36,983 nucleotides of DNA. It comes from Methanobacteriota archaeon. GTDB lineage: Archaea > Thermoplasmatota > Poseidoniia > Poseidoniales > Thalassarchaeaceae. Below, piece by piece: positions 18,981 through 28,093 of the stretch. The position numbers and the translations under genes were made by a program. The notes beneath the pieces are model-generated. The model searched no databases. It was not told the DNA's origin and worked only from the letters and a program-made list of their open reading frames with translations. Numbering within the stretch: the first letter of the stretch is position 1; each line of letters opens with the position of its first letter. The DNA is taken from the NCBI GenBank assembly GCA_002708695.1, contig PAOZ01000037.1, positions 1-36,983 of the forward strand. The letters run 5' to 3'.

Positions 18981-19394
18981 ATGTCTAATCGTCTGGGTAG
19001 AAAGGCAAGAAAATATCTTCGCCGAATTCAAAAGGCTAGGAGCCTACAAGACCTTCAGTCGATAGCAAATGAAATCCAAACAGATGTCGATTCTCGTAGT
19101 ATAAATTATGAGGAAGCTAACCAATTAGGAAATAGAATTCAAGAACGAGCAGATATCATCGATTCAGATGGTTTGATTTATGCTATTAGTGATAGAGATA
19201 CGTATCGACGAACTTTAGAGATTTATCTCAAAGATGGATTACTTACTAGGACTGAACAGATGCTTCTTTGGGATGAACGAAGAAAATTAGGAATTAGTGA
19301 AGATGAGCATACACATTTACTGGACAAATTAGTTTCACTGTACCGAAGTCAAGGTCGCACCATTAGAATTCAAAAATCAGGAGGTAATTCGTGA
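18981..19394 (+). CDS. Small basic, helical protein of unknown function
   Basis: 137 aa, SD-like GGAGG upstream. Stop codon overlaps the next start (19391 GTG / 19394 ATG). Confidence 0.65.
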   Translation: MSNRLGRKARKYLRRIQKARSLQDLQSIANEIQTDVDSRSINYEEANQLGNRIQERADIIDSDGLIYAISDRDTYRRTLEIYLKDGLLTRTEQMLLWDERRKLGISEDEHTHLLDKLVSLYRSQGRTIRIQKSGGNS

Positions 19395-22300
19395 TGAGAA
19401 TTTTCCATGCTGTGACGTTAGTGACTCTTCTTCTGATTTCTTCCTTGGGTCACTTGGCTATTTCTGAAATGGAAAATAATTCCTCATTCACGTCTGGACG
19501 TTCAGTCGATATCTCCGTAGATAGTATACAGATAATTTCAGATTCAGCAGTCATTGCAGGTGTACATACCTTGGCTAATGTAAATCATGAAGTTAGAGTT
19601 ACAATTGTTAATCTCGGAACTACAGGTGCCTCTGGAACCTTAGAATTGAACGTTGCAGTAAATTCAGGGGTATCTTCCGTAGTTGATACTGTTTCATTCA
19701 ACTTGTTAGGAAGTTCATCAGAAGTTCATTTACTTGAGTGGACACAAACATCTGGAACTGCCGACATTTCTGTTTCTGCCACCGCTGGAGCGGACTCTGA
19801 TCCTTCAAATGATGACCTTTCTTATCCTCATACTCTAACAGTTCAGGATACACATGATCATCTAGAGGTTTCGAATACTCTTCCCAATAATGGAGATGTA
19901 ATCGGCAGAGATATGTGGTATGGTGATTGGGTCTTCTCCAATACCGGCAATGTTCCTTTTTCTGTAGAGGGTGAATTAATTCTAACTCCTGATGGAGGAG
20001 GCACTTCCATTCCAGTGACATCTAGTGTGACCCATGCACCCCCTGGTTCATTGGCTCAAAATGCTGGAAATTCAGCTGTTAATCTCTCATTTGATGGTTC
20101 TACGTTGACTGGAACATATACCCTGAGTGGATTGTTCAAGATGACATTGTCAGATGGTTCAACATCCGATATTCCAATTTCTTCTCGAAATATTATTTTG
20201 TCTGATTCATATACAACAATTACTCCTCCCTCTAATATCTCAGTTAATCCTGGTAGTGGAACAGGATTACTTTTCATTGTTCAGAATCTTGGTTCATCCT
20301 CCGATTCATACACAGTTGAATATAGTAATGTTTCAGGTTGGGTAGATGACTCAAGTTTGCCTTCAACTATCAGCAATTTAGCATCAAACACTGGTGCACC
20401 GATTAACGTTCCAGTAAATGTTCCAATTACTGCTGATCGTTCAGAAATTGAAACTGTGACTGTATATGTAAATAGCACAACTACGGGAGTTAGCGTTCCT
20501 GCTAGGGCTTCTGTTCTTGCTGGTGATCTTTACCAATCAGATTTACAGAGTAATGGTTCTCTACTGTATATTGATCCTGGCTCATTTGTAATTGTTGATT
20601 ATACATTAGTTAACACTGGGACTACACCTGCCCATTTTGATTTGACTGCAGGATTACAAGAGGATCCTGAGGGGTGGAATGTTGAAATTGATACGACTAC
20701 TACCGATCTCCTCTCTCCAGGTAATTCTAGAGCCATTACTATTACAATCACTGCTCCAACTTTAACTTCCCCTCTGAATCCCGAAGCAAAAATTTCTGCA
20801 GGAAATCGCTTACATCTGAGAGTTACTTCTACTCCAGTTGAAGGGGGTTCAGCACTCACTGCCTCAAATATCAGCGATATTGAGGTTCGACCATCAGTTA
20901 GTGTTTCAATGACTCCTTCTGTAGAACAGTTAGTATTCTCTACGGCTCAATTAGAGGCAGGAAACATGTTTGAAATGTTTGATTTAGAAGTATCTTTGTT
21001 GAGTAATTTCCCATCAGGTACTATTGGTTCTGCTGCAATAATTATTACTTCAGAAGCAACCCAATTTACTTCTGTAGATGGAGCATCATATGGTAGCCAA
21101 GAACCGTCTAGGTGGGATTCTTCTGTTGGTCCGAATTCAATTAATCTAGATCTCGGGGAATCTGGTACTGTAGTTATCTCTGTATTGGGTCCTACCGAGG
21201 CTTTACCTGCAGCAGGTGTGCTAAACTTCACCATCACTGCATCTACTTCATTATCGGGAATGGTTGGAATTACTTCTCCGGAAACAACTGCTTCATTCCA
21301 AGCAATAATTGAAACAGTAATTGATGGTGAATTAGAAGATAGTCCAATTACTGCTGGTATTCCAGGTGAAGAAAATGATGCTACCATGGTGTTGACAAAC
21401 ACTGGAAATGCTCTATCAGATTACTCTCTAACAACTTCTGGTCTTCCAGGATGGGTCGTGAATTTTACGCCCAATGCGGTTACTGCATTGGCTCCTGAGG
21501 TTGGTACTTGGCCAACAGGAATTGATTCGGTTTTCCAGAATGTAGTAGTAACTGCAACTCCTCCATCTGATGCTAGAGCAGACATTGTACATGAAATTGA
21601 GATTTTATTGTTTGATAGCGAGGGTTCATTTGTAGATAATGGAACTGCTAGATTCGTTCTTGATGAAGTAATTGGCGCTCTCATTGAACCCGATTCTATG
21701 GAAATTGAAGTACCAAATGAAGGAACACAAACAGCTAGTTTCATCGTTCGAAATACGGGCAACTCACTCCAAACATTTGATATTTCTACAGGAAATTTTG
21801 TTGGAGGAACGGATTTTACTATTGGGGCACCAAATAGTGTGACTGTAGAACCAGGTGCAAATGCAACTCTTTCGGTTGATGTGACTGCATTAGCCAGTGC
21901 TAGAGCGGATTCAACTTATTCTTTTGAATTAATTTTGGAATATAATGGGACAGAACAAGATCGATCTACAGTTTTAGTTGGAATAGAGAAAATTCATGAT
22001 ATTCGATTATCACATGAATCTTCTTTCCTCGCAATACCTGGTGAAACACTGGAAATTCCTGTTACCATCGAAAATCGAGGTAACTTGAGAGAAATTGGAT
22101 CTTTTAATCTTACAACTCCTGAAGGTTGGGTTCAGTCTTCCGATTTAATCGATATTTCTCCTGGTGAGACACTTTCTGGATTAATGGTTAGAGTCACAGT
22201 TCCAGCTCTTGATTCTGAAGAAGTTCCAATGGCTGGACAGATATATTCCATTCCGATTTTGATAATTAATACCACAGATAATCTCACAATTGGGCAGTCC

Positions 22301-24106
22301 AATCTTAGTGTTACTATCAAACCAGTATTTCAGTTGGTCATGACTTCATCACCTTCTCGAATTGCAAGTATTCCTGGACAAACTAGGGATGTCTCATATC
22401 TAATGAAAAATGCAGGAAATGACGCGGTAATCCTCGATGTAACTTGCTCGTTGGATCCTTCTAGTTCCGGTCGTTGGTCAAATCCTGTTTGTCCCCCTAC
22501 ATTGGAATTAAACGTAGGCCAAGAACGTTGGATTAATCTTTCAATGACTCCAACTGATGACCGTCATTGGGATAAGGAATCAGGAACATTATCATTCGAG
22601 TTTGTGCCACGTGGAGAAGTAGGAGGAAATGCAAGTTGGACAACACCTCTAGTAATTGAAAGAGTTCAAACAGATGAACCAATCATTCTACGTGGTTCAG
22701 ATGGCCCTCTATATACCTTGAATATTGATTGGATGCATGTTCCTGAATTGAGCCAAACTGGAACACTTTCTCCTTCGTCTTACTCTCTTAGGTATGTTTC
22801 TGCTGAAAGAACAGTTAACGATTCACTCTACCCAGAAACATTGTGGAGTTTTGCTATTGCTGGAGGCCCTGATCCATTGGTGCCCAATGACCTTCATTCT
22901 CTTGGTTCAGCATCCCCTTACGCACTCGACTCATTTGATCTTCTTGTAAGAATGCCCGATTCTTCTTCAATTGCTCCAGGAGATGGATGGGATTTGACAT
23001 TTAATCTTGAGAATCTCGATGAAGCGGGTACTAGGCCAGGTACTACATTTATTGTTAAAATCCGACTAGATTCTTATAGCGATCCAAGAATTTCAGATAT
23101 TAGTTTTAGTGACGGAACTCTTGTAGAGGGTAGCACCACTGAATTAGTAGTTAATATCTCCAATACAGGTACCGCCATATTGCCAATGTTTAGTGTGGTT
23201 ACGGTTTCTTGCAGAGGCTCAGTAGATATTTTGGATAATTCTCCAAAAACTATACCTCCATTGGGCATTCAAGAGTCCATTGAAGTGAATTGGACGGTAT
23301 CTGCGGACGCTCTACCTTGGTATGTTACTGAAGGAGAATTTGATTGCACATTTAATTTGATTTTATCAGATTCTGTTTACGGGAATGTACTGGAAAATGA
23401 TGAACAAGTAGAGACATTATCGGTTGACACTTGGAGCCCAGGATTCCTAATATCTTTGATATCTGGAATTTTAGTCTTGATTCTTTCTTTGTTCCTTTTC
23501 CGTAGAGGATTAGATGATGATGAACGTGCTTTACATGGTTCAACATATTTGGCAATGTTGGGTTTGGCAGTTTTAGCGCGCTCATCTGTAATTCCAGAAA
23601 TTGGCTTAATTTGTATTGCTTTAGCAACTCTTTGGATGTTTGTAGTTTCATGGTTGGGTGCTGGCGAAATTCAAGCTATTCATGATGATCGCAGAAAAGC
23701 ATTGATTGGAGAGAGAGCCGCTTTAGGAAATCATGCAGAAGAAATTGAAAATACAAGGCGTGAAGTGGGATGGATTCTTCTTGGGGCACCTATTTTCTTT
23801 GTATTAATGATGACAATCGATCCAAGTCTTAAGGTGAATACTGATGTTAACAGCATAGGTTCTAGTATTGGATATGTTATCATTCTTGGAACAATTTGTC
23901 TTGTTCTTCTTCGATATCTTGATCGACTATATGGGCTATTGCACAACGATTTGGCTGCTTTGGATATTAGAACGGCTAGGATTAGAGGGATTCTTCAAAG
24001 TAGGACTCAAAATCGCGTTAACCCATTTGCCACTCCTCCTCCGATGCCCGAAGTATTCAATCAGGATGTAGAATCAGCAGATGATACAGGGGGCGAAGAA
24101 GAATGA
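19391..24106 (+). CDS. Giant secreted/membrane protein with CARDB/NEW3-like beta-sandwich repeats and C-terminal multi-TM domain
   Basis: 1571 aa. Signal sequence MRIFHAVTLVTLLLISSLGHLAIS. Recurrent NxGN/...PGGW-type modules (VLTNTGNALSDYSLTTSGLPGWVV, VRNTGNSLQTFDIS, IENRGNLREIGSFNLTTPEGW). C-terminal hydrophobic helices and cytoplasmic tail. Confidence 0.85.
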   Translation: MMRIFHAVTLVTLLLISSLGHLAISEMENNSSFTSGRSVDISVDSIQIISDSAVIAGVHTLANVNHEVRVTIVNLGTTGASGTLELNVAVNSGVSSVVDTVSFNLLGSSSEVHLLEWTQTSGTADISVSATAGADSDPSNDDLSYPHTLTVQDTHDHLEVSNTLPNNGDVIGRDMWYGDWVFSNTGNVPFSVEGELILTPDGGGTSIPVTSSVTHAPPGSLAQNAGNSAVNLSFDGSTLTGTYTLSGLFKMTLSDGSTSDIPISSRNIILSDSYTTITPPSNISVNPGSGTGLLFIVQNLGSSSDSYTVEYSNVSGWVDDSSLPSTISNLASNTGAPINVPVNVPITADRSEIETVTVYVNSTTTGVSVPARASVLAGDLYQSDLQSNGSLLYIDPGSFVIVDYTLVNTGTTPAHFDLTAGLQEDPEGWNVEIDTTTTDLLSPGNSRAITITITAPTLTSPLNPEAKISAGNRLHLRVTSTPVEGGSALTASNISDIEVRPSVSVSMTPSVEQLVFSTAQLEAGNMFEMFDLEVSLLSNFPSGTIGSAAIIITSEATQFTSVDGASYGSQEPSRWDSSVGPNSINLDLGESGTVVISVLGPTEALPAAGVLNFTITASTSLSGMVGITSPETTASFQAIIETVIDGELEDSPITAGIPGEENDATMVLTNTGNALSDYSLTTSGLPGWVVNFTPNAVTALAPEVGTWPTGIDSVFQNVVVTATPPSDARADIVHEIEILLFDSEGSFVDNGTARFVLDEVIGALIEPDSMEIEVPNEGTQTASFIVRNTGNSLQTFDISTGNFVGGTDFTIGAPNSVTVEPGANATLSVDVTALASARADSTYSFELILEYNGTEQDRSTVLVGIEKIHDIRLSHESSFLAIPGETLEIPVTIENRGNLREIGSFNLTTPEGWVQSSDLIDISPGETLSGLMVRVTVPALDSEEVPMAGQIYSIPILIINTTDNLTIGQSNLSVTIKPVFQLVMTSSPSRIASIPGQTRDVSYLMKNAGNDAVILDVTCSLDPSSSGRWSNPVCPPTLELNVGQERWINLSMTPTDDRHWDKESGTLSFEFVPRGEVGGNASWTTPLVIERVQTDEPIILRGSDGPLYTLNIDWMHVPELSQTGTLSPSSYSLRYVSAERTVNDSLYPETLWSFAIAGGPDPLVPNDLHSLGSASPYALDSFDLLVRMPDSSSIAPGDGWDLTFNLENLDEAGTRPGTTFIVKIRLDSYSDPRISDISFSDGTLVEGSTTELVVNISNTGTAILPMFSVVTVSCRGSVDILDNSPKTIPPLGIQESIEVNWTVSADALPWYVTEGEFDCTFNLILSDSVYGNVLENDEQVETLSVDTWSPGFLISLISGILVLILSLFLFRRGLDDDERALHGSTYLAMLGLAVLARSSVIPEIGLICIALATLWMFVVSWLGAGEIQAIHDDRRKALIGERAALGNHAEEIENTRREVGWILLGAPIFFVLMMTIDPSLKVNTDVNSIGSSIGYVIILGTICLVLLRYLDRLYGLLHNDLAALDIRTARIRGILQSRTQNRVNPFATPPPMPEVFNQDVESADDTGGEEE

Positions 24107-24951
24107 TGGGCAATGATCCACTTGATGACATAATGGGTTCAGGTGCCGATGCATCTTCTCGATTTGTTGATCAACTCACAATCCGTTCAGCTAGAGTAAG
24201 GCATTTTCTGTGGAATCATCGACCCTTCAAAGCAAGAGCAGATTTGAAGGAAGCAAATAGGGATGCAGAGTTTCTAGAGAAACAAGTAATTCGCTTACAT
24301 CGTTCTTTGTTGGCATTAGAACAACATCTTGCTAGTCTTGATGACTTGAGTGAAGAAGAAATGAGAGCAAGAGGAATGGTTACAGATGGCCTAATTGATT
24401 TAGGGAAGGGCGAATGGGAAGCGGCTTTGGATTCATTTAGGACTGCAATACAATCTTTGAGTGATTCCGGTGGAAGAGTAAATCCATTTGTTGCAGGTCG
24501 CTTCTTCTTCACAATAGAAGCTCGCTGGCCACCTGAATTAGAACATGGACTTCTAGTGATGACAATCGAGAATATGGGAGAACATGATTTGCCTGCTATG
24601 CGCATAGCAGCGCCTGCCCCTACTGGATGGGTAGCAGAACCGAAGGCTGCTCAAATCCCTGCAATTCCTCCTCGAGGCGTAATTGAGATGGGCATTCATA
24701 TTCATCCAACAGGTACGATTTCAGAAAATTTGGTTTTGTCTAAACAAGTTTCAGTAATTACTGGATATATGGTTGATATGGGAGATGTATCGGTAATGTC
24801 GAGGGTTGAGAATAGAACTGTACGCACGATTGAAGGGTTTGTTGTTGATGCTTGGCTACCTAGAGGTTTCTCGGCTAAACGAGTACCATTTGTTCAAAAT
24901 ATTGCACCGGGGGAAGTAGTTCATGTAGCTACTGAAATTGATGCTAGATAG
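24103..24951 (+). CDS. Probable cytoplasmic protein with coiled-coil/TPR-like N-terminus and beta-sandwich-like C-terminus
   Basis: 282 aa, start overlaps the previous stop (ATGATG). GLIDLGKGEWEAALDSFRTAIQSL resembles a TPR helix pair. No signal peptide or TM segment visible. Confidence 0.65.
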   Translation: MMGNDPLDDIMGSGADASSRFVDQLTIRSARVRHFLWNHRPFKARADLKEANRDAEFLEKQVIRLHRSLLALEQHLASLDDLSEEEMRARGMVTDGLIDLGKGEWEAALDSFRTAIQSLSDSGGRVNPFVAGRFFFTIEARWPPELEHGLLVMTIENMGEHDLPAMRIAAPAPTGWVAEPKAAQIPAIPPRGVIEMGIHIHPTGTISENLVLSKQVSVITGYMVDMGDVSVMSRVENRTVRTIEGFVVDAWLPRGFSAKRVPFVQNIAPGEVVHVATEIDAR

Positions 24952-25041
24952 TGTTTAGAAAATGCTCTCTGTGTTTGAATTTCTTACTTCTTAGGACTAC
25001 TATGATATACTTCAATGGAGTGCAAAGGAACGGTGAACACC

Positions 25042-25635
25042 ATGAATAAGAGAAACACCCCCTACATGAATGACGATAAAGCATCGATTGGTATCGGTGC
25101 AATGATTGTATTTATTGCGCTAATTTTAGTAGCAGCAGTAGCATCTACAATCATTATCAAGACCGCAGAAGAACTACAGCAGCGTGCTGAAGCAACTGGT
25201 GATGATACCCGTGATGAAATATCGGGTAAAATCCAACTTGTAATGGCCTATGTTTCGGAAGAAACTGGTGGTGGTGCGACCACAGTTGACGAAATCACTC
25301 TTGTAGTCCAGATGGCGGCTGGTTCAGACGAGACTTTGTTGACTGCTATTCAGTGGCTTATCGTTTGTGACGGCGGCGCAGGTTCAGCTGATACCAACAA
25401 CGGTGTCCTAGATGACGGTGCTGGAACCATTCTAGCTGAAGATCTAGGCGGCACAGCATTGACTGATTCAAGTGTTGGTTCTGGCGAGACTTTCACAATA
25501 GTGATTGATACTTCTGGCTCCTGCACACCCGATGTTGGTGACACACAGGAACTTCGCATCGTCGTCGATGGCGGTGGCGAGACTTACGCACAGTTGGCTT
25601 ACAACGATTTCGCGGCTGGAACTCTAATCGTTTGA
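25042..25635 (+). CDS. arlB: Archaellin (archaeal flagellin)
   Basis: Class III signal peptide MNKRNTPYMNDDKAS-IGIGAMIVFIALILVAAVASTIIIKTAEELQQRAEATGDDTRDEISGKIQ. SD-like GGTGA upstream of the ATG at 25042. Followed by arl genes. Confidence 0.92.
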   Translation: MNKRNTPYMNDDKASIGIGAMIVFIALILVAAVASTIIIKTAEELQQRAEATGDDTRDEISGKIQLVMAYVSEETGGGATTVDEITLVVQMAAGSDETLLTAIQWLIVCDGGAGSADTNNGVLDDGAGTILAEDLGGTALTDSSVGSGETFTIVIDTSGSCTPDVGDTQELRIVVDGGGETYAQLAYNDFAAGTLIV

Positions 25636-25652
25636 TTACTGAATTGGTGTTT

Positions 25653-25678
25653 CCCCTTAGGCCTTCGGGCCTTTGGGG
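25653..25678 (+). terminator. UUCG tetraloop hairpin between archaellin and the rest of the arl operon
   Basis: CCCCTTAGGCC-TTCG-GGCCTTTGGGG. GGCC/GGCC and CCCC/GGGG stems around a TTCG loop, with a small T-T internal mismatch. It starts 18 nt after the arlB stop. Confidence 0.65.
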
Positions 25679-25707
25679 ATTTCATTGATTGGATATAGGG
25701 TGATTAG

Positions 25708-26520
25708 ATGGATAGTAATGAGGGTCGTATGGCAGATAGGCTGGACGATGCTTCACGTGTCACTGTAGATCAAATCGATATTCCTCCTGAATATCGTCCA
25801 ACTGATCTTGAGGCTTGGTTGTTCACCCCTGGTGCAACACGTGTAGGGTTCATGGGAGATGGCGGGTCAAGGCCCCCTTCCGGTGCTCCTCCTTCTTCTG
25901 GCTCCTCTTCCAGTGGTCCTCCTCCTGATGAATTACTCAAAATGCTAGCTGATCGATTTGAGAGATTAGAAGCTTCCATTGGCCATATGGAAACAAACTT
26001 GGCCCTTGGACAGGTTAGTGCAGGTCACTCTTCTCATTCTGATGTAATGCATACTGTTGGAGAAGATGGCGAAATCAAAACTATCTCCCTTGGAAATTCC
26101 GATAATGAAACAGAAGGCGTAGATGCAATTCATGCAGGCCCAGGTTTACTTGATTTGTATGAAGCTCAATCTTTGGCTCTCAATCCGTTTTTGAGGTCTA
26201 AGGATTTAGAGTTCAATGGTCCAGCAGTTGATCCAGCAAAGATTGTTGCATTAATTCTTGATAATTTATCAGGAAGTGATGCTCAATTATTTATTCAATC
26301 AGCAGCAAAAAGTGGATTCCTTAACGCATCTGAAGCAAAAACTCTCAGTGGAATCACGTCTCTTGCTCATCCTGGAGAAGGAAGTGGCAATGCAACTCTC
26401 CCGAATCGTCCTTTGTTGACTTTTGTTGCAATGGTAGAAGCATGGCGTTCGCAATCATCATCATCTCGAACATCATCGATTGCTTCCGCACCCATGGTTG
26501 ATTTTGAACCGGGGGAGTGA
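25708..26520 (+). CDS. Unknown archaellum-operon protein occupying the arlC/D/E position
   Basis: 270 aa. Pro/Ser-rich linker, coiled-coil DELLKMLADRFERLEASIGHMETNL, and C-terminal helical domain DPAKIVALILDNLSGSDAQLFIQSAAKSGFLNASEAKTL. SD-like GGGTGA upstream. Confidence 0.7.
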   Translation: MDSNEGRMADRLDDASRVTVDQIDIPPEYRPTDLEAWLFTPGATRVGFMGDGGSRPPSGAPPSSGSSSSGPPPDELLKMLADRFERLEASIGHMETNLALGQVSAGHSSHSDVMHTVGEDGEIKTISLGNSDNETEGVDAIHAGPGLLDLYEAQSLALNPFLRSKDLEFNGPAVDPAKIVALILDNLSGSDAQLFIQSAAKSGFLNASEAKTLSGITSLAHPGEGSGNATLPNRPLLTFVAMVEAWRSQSSSSRTSSIASAPMVDFEPGE

Positions 26521-26523
26521 GAT

Positions 26524-26919
26524 GTGGGTGGTTCAGCCAGTGTTGGCGCCTTGATTGTAGGCACGGTGCTTCTTTCTATTTTTGCTAATGCAATGGTGAT
26601 GTCTCTCGAGAATAGGGAACGATTTGAAAAGATTGATGATAATCAATCCAAAGATGTTGAAGTTCGAATCAATAATGCAACACTTTCGTCTACAACTCTT
26701 TATGTTAATATCACAAATGATGGTGCAGATCCAGTTTTGTTTTCTGAAATTTGGATAATATTAGATGGAGGAGATCCCTTTCCATTTTCAAACTATTATT
26801 CTTCCACTGAATATTTGTTTCCTGGTGAGACTGTTATGGGTTCTGATTCCATAACCGGAACTCCAGTACGTGCATTTGTTTCATCTTACGGACATAGTTC
26901 AGGAGCAACAATTCAGTAG
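26524..26919 (+). CDS. arlF: ArlF-like archaellum protein
   Basis: GTG start. N-terminal hydrophobic helix GGSASVGALIVGTVLLSIFANAMVMSLENRERFE as in FlaF. Beta-rich extracellular domain. Syntenic with arlG/H/I/J. Confidence 0.75.
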   Translation: MGGSASVGALIVGTVLLSIFANAMVMSLENRERFEKIDDNQSKDVEVRINNATLSSTTLYVNITNDGADPVLFSEIWIILDGGDPFPFSNYYSSTEYLFPGETVMGSDSITGTPVRAFVSSYGHSSGATIQ

Positions 26920-26927
26920 GTGAAGAA

Positions 26928-27401
26928 ATGGCAGATGGGGGCGCTTCTGATATGATTATGTTAGTTTCAAGTCTCATTGTAGCGGGCATCGTATCTGCAG
27001 TCCTCATTCAAGCATGGGCGGGAGTTTCGATGTCTTTGAATGATGGTGCAGACCAAATCGAAGCAAACGAAAAAACGGATGCAACTTTAATTAGTGATCC
27101 AATGAATATTGATTGGAACCCAACTACTAATCAGACAATGATTACAATTCAAAATACAGGTGATTATACATTGAATATCTCAGATACGGTTATTCTTCTA
27201 AATGGTTCTCCCATGAATGTGACTCAAAGAGGGGTGATTCCCTCTATTTGGCTTCCAGGTTCAATTGTGAATTTCACTGTTCAAGGTAACATTTCTCTTT
27301 CATCAAATGATGAGGTGTATCTGAATATAGTTGTTTTATCAGATAATTTGAATCCTGCAAGAGGAGTGTACTCATTTACAGAGGTGATTCGAATTGTCTG
27401 A
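26928..27401 (+). CDS. arlG: ArlG-like archaellum protein
   Basis: ASDMIMLVSSLIVAGIVSAVLIQAWAGVSMSLNDGADQIEANEKTDATLISDP resembles the FlaG N-terminus. Beta-rich domain. SD-like GGTGA. Confidence 0.78.
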   Translation: MADGGASDMIMLVSSLIVAGIVSAVLIQAWAGVSMSLNDGADQIEANEKTDATLISDPMNIDWNPTTNQTMITIQNTGDYTLNISDTVILLNGSPMNVTQRGVIPSIWLPGSIVNFTVQGNISLSSNDEVYLNIVVLSDNLNPARGVYSFTEVIRIV

Positions 27402-28083
27402 AGATTCATTTCCGTTTGGTTTAGAACAAGACAGTCTAGCCAACAGTCTTGGTGCAGCAATTCCTAATCGTTCTCTAATGATTGTCGAAGGTGAAATAGG
27501 TGGTGGAAAAAGTCTAATTGCTCAACGTCTTGCATTTGGTCTTGTTGAAAATGGAACAAAAGTTGCATTGGTTACTACCGAATTAACGACTAGAGGGTGG
27601 CTTGAACAAGTTGCCAGCATTGGTTATGGGATGTCAGATTATATCGATAATGGTCAATTTTTACTCATGTCGAGATTCGGTGTACTTACAGATGAAGTAG
27701 AAGTAGAAATTACAATCGACGATTTACTTTCTAATGATGGACTTAGAGCAGCCGATTTCATAATTATTGATCGTGCATCTCAATTGATTCCTAATGATAC
27801 AAATCCAGCATCTCTTCTTTCGGCAATTCGTAGATTTACTGCCGAAGGTCGAACTCTAATGTTATGTTTTGACTCAGAGGAAGTTGAACCTGCTTTACTT
27901 CGAGAAATTAAAGGATCAGCAGAAGTGGTTCTAGGTTTGCTTTCTAATACCCAAGGAGGACAATTAAATCGTACATTAGCAGTTACTCGTTTCCTTCGAG
28001 CTGCCGGTCCTGTACAAGCTAGAATTGGATGGAGAGTAGAACCTAGTATGGGTTTCATTGTCGATATTACTGCGGTCAGTTGA
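27394..28083 (+). CDS. arlH: ArlH, KaiC/RecA-like ATPase of the archaellum motor
   Basis: TTG start. Walker A GEIGGGKSLIAQRL, Walker B DFIIIDRAS, order arlG-H-I-J. Confidence 0.9.
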   Translation: MSEDSFPFGLEQDSLANSLGAAIPNRSLMIVEGEIGGGKSLIAQRLAFGLVENGTKVALVTTELTTRGWLEQVASIGYGMSDYIDNGQFLLMSRFGVLTDEVEVEITIDDLLSNDGLRAADFIIIDRASQLIPNDTNPASLLSAIRRFTAEGRTLMLCFDSEEVEPALLREIKGSAEVVLGLLSNTQGGQLNRTLAVTRFLRAAGPVQARIGWRVEPSMGFIVDITAVS

Positions 28084-28093
28084 GGTGTAAATC

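Noticed and set aside
20947-21762. Long antisense ORFs (151 and 113 aa) in the giant surface protein gene
   Set aside because: Shadow ORFs caused by biased codon usage of the Ser/Thr/Val-rich sense protein.
19391-24106. Adhesin or toxin delivery interpretation of the giant protein
   Set aside because: No toxin, protease or secretion-specific domain recognised; only generic CARDB/NEW3-like sandwich repeats and a membrane domain.
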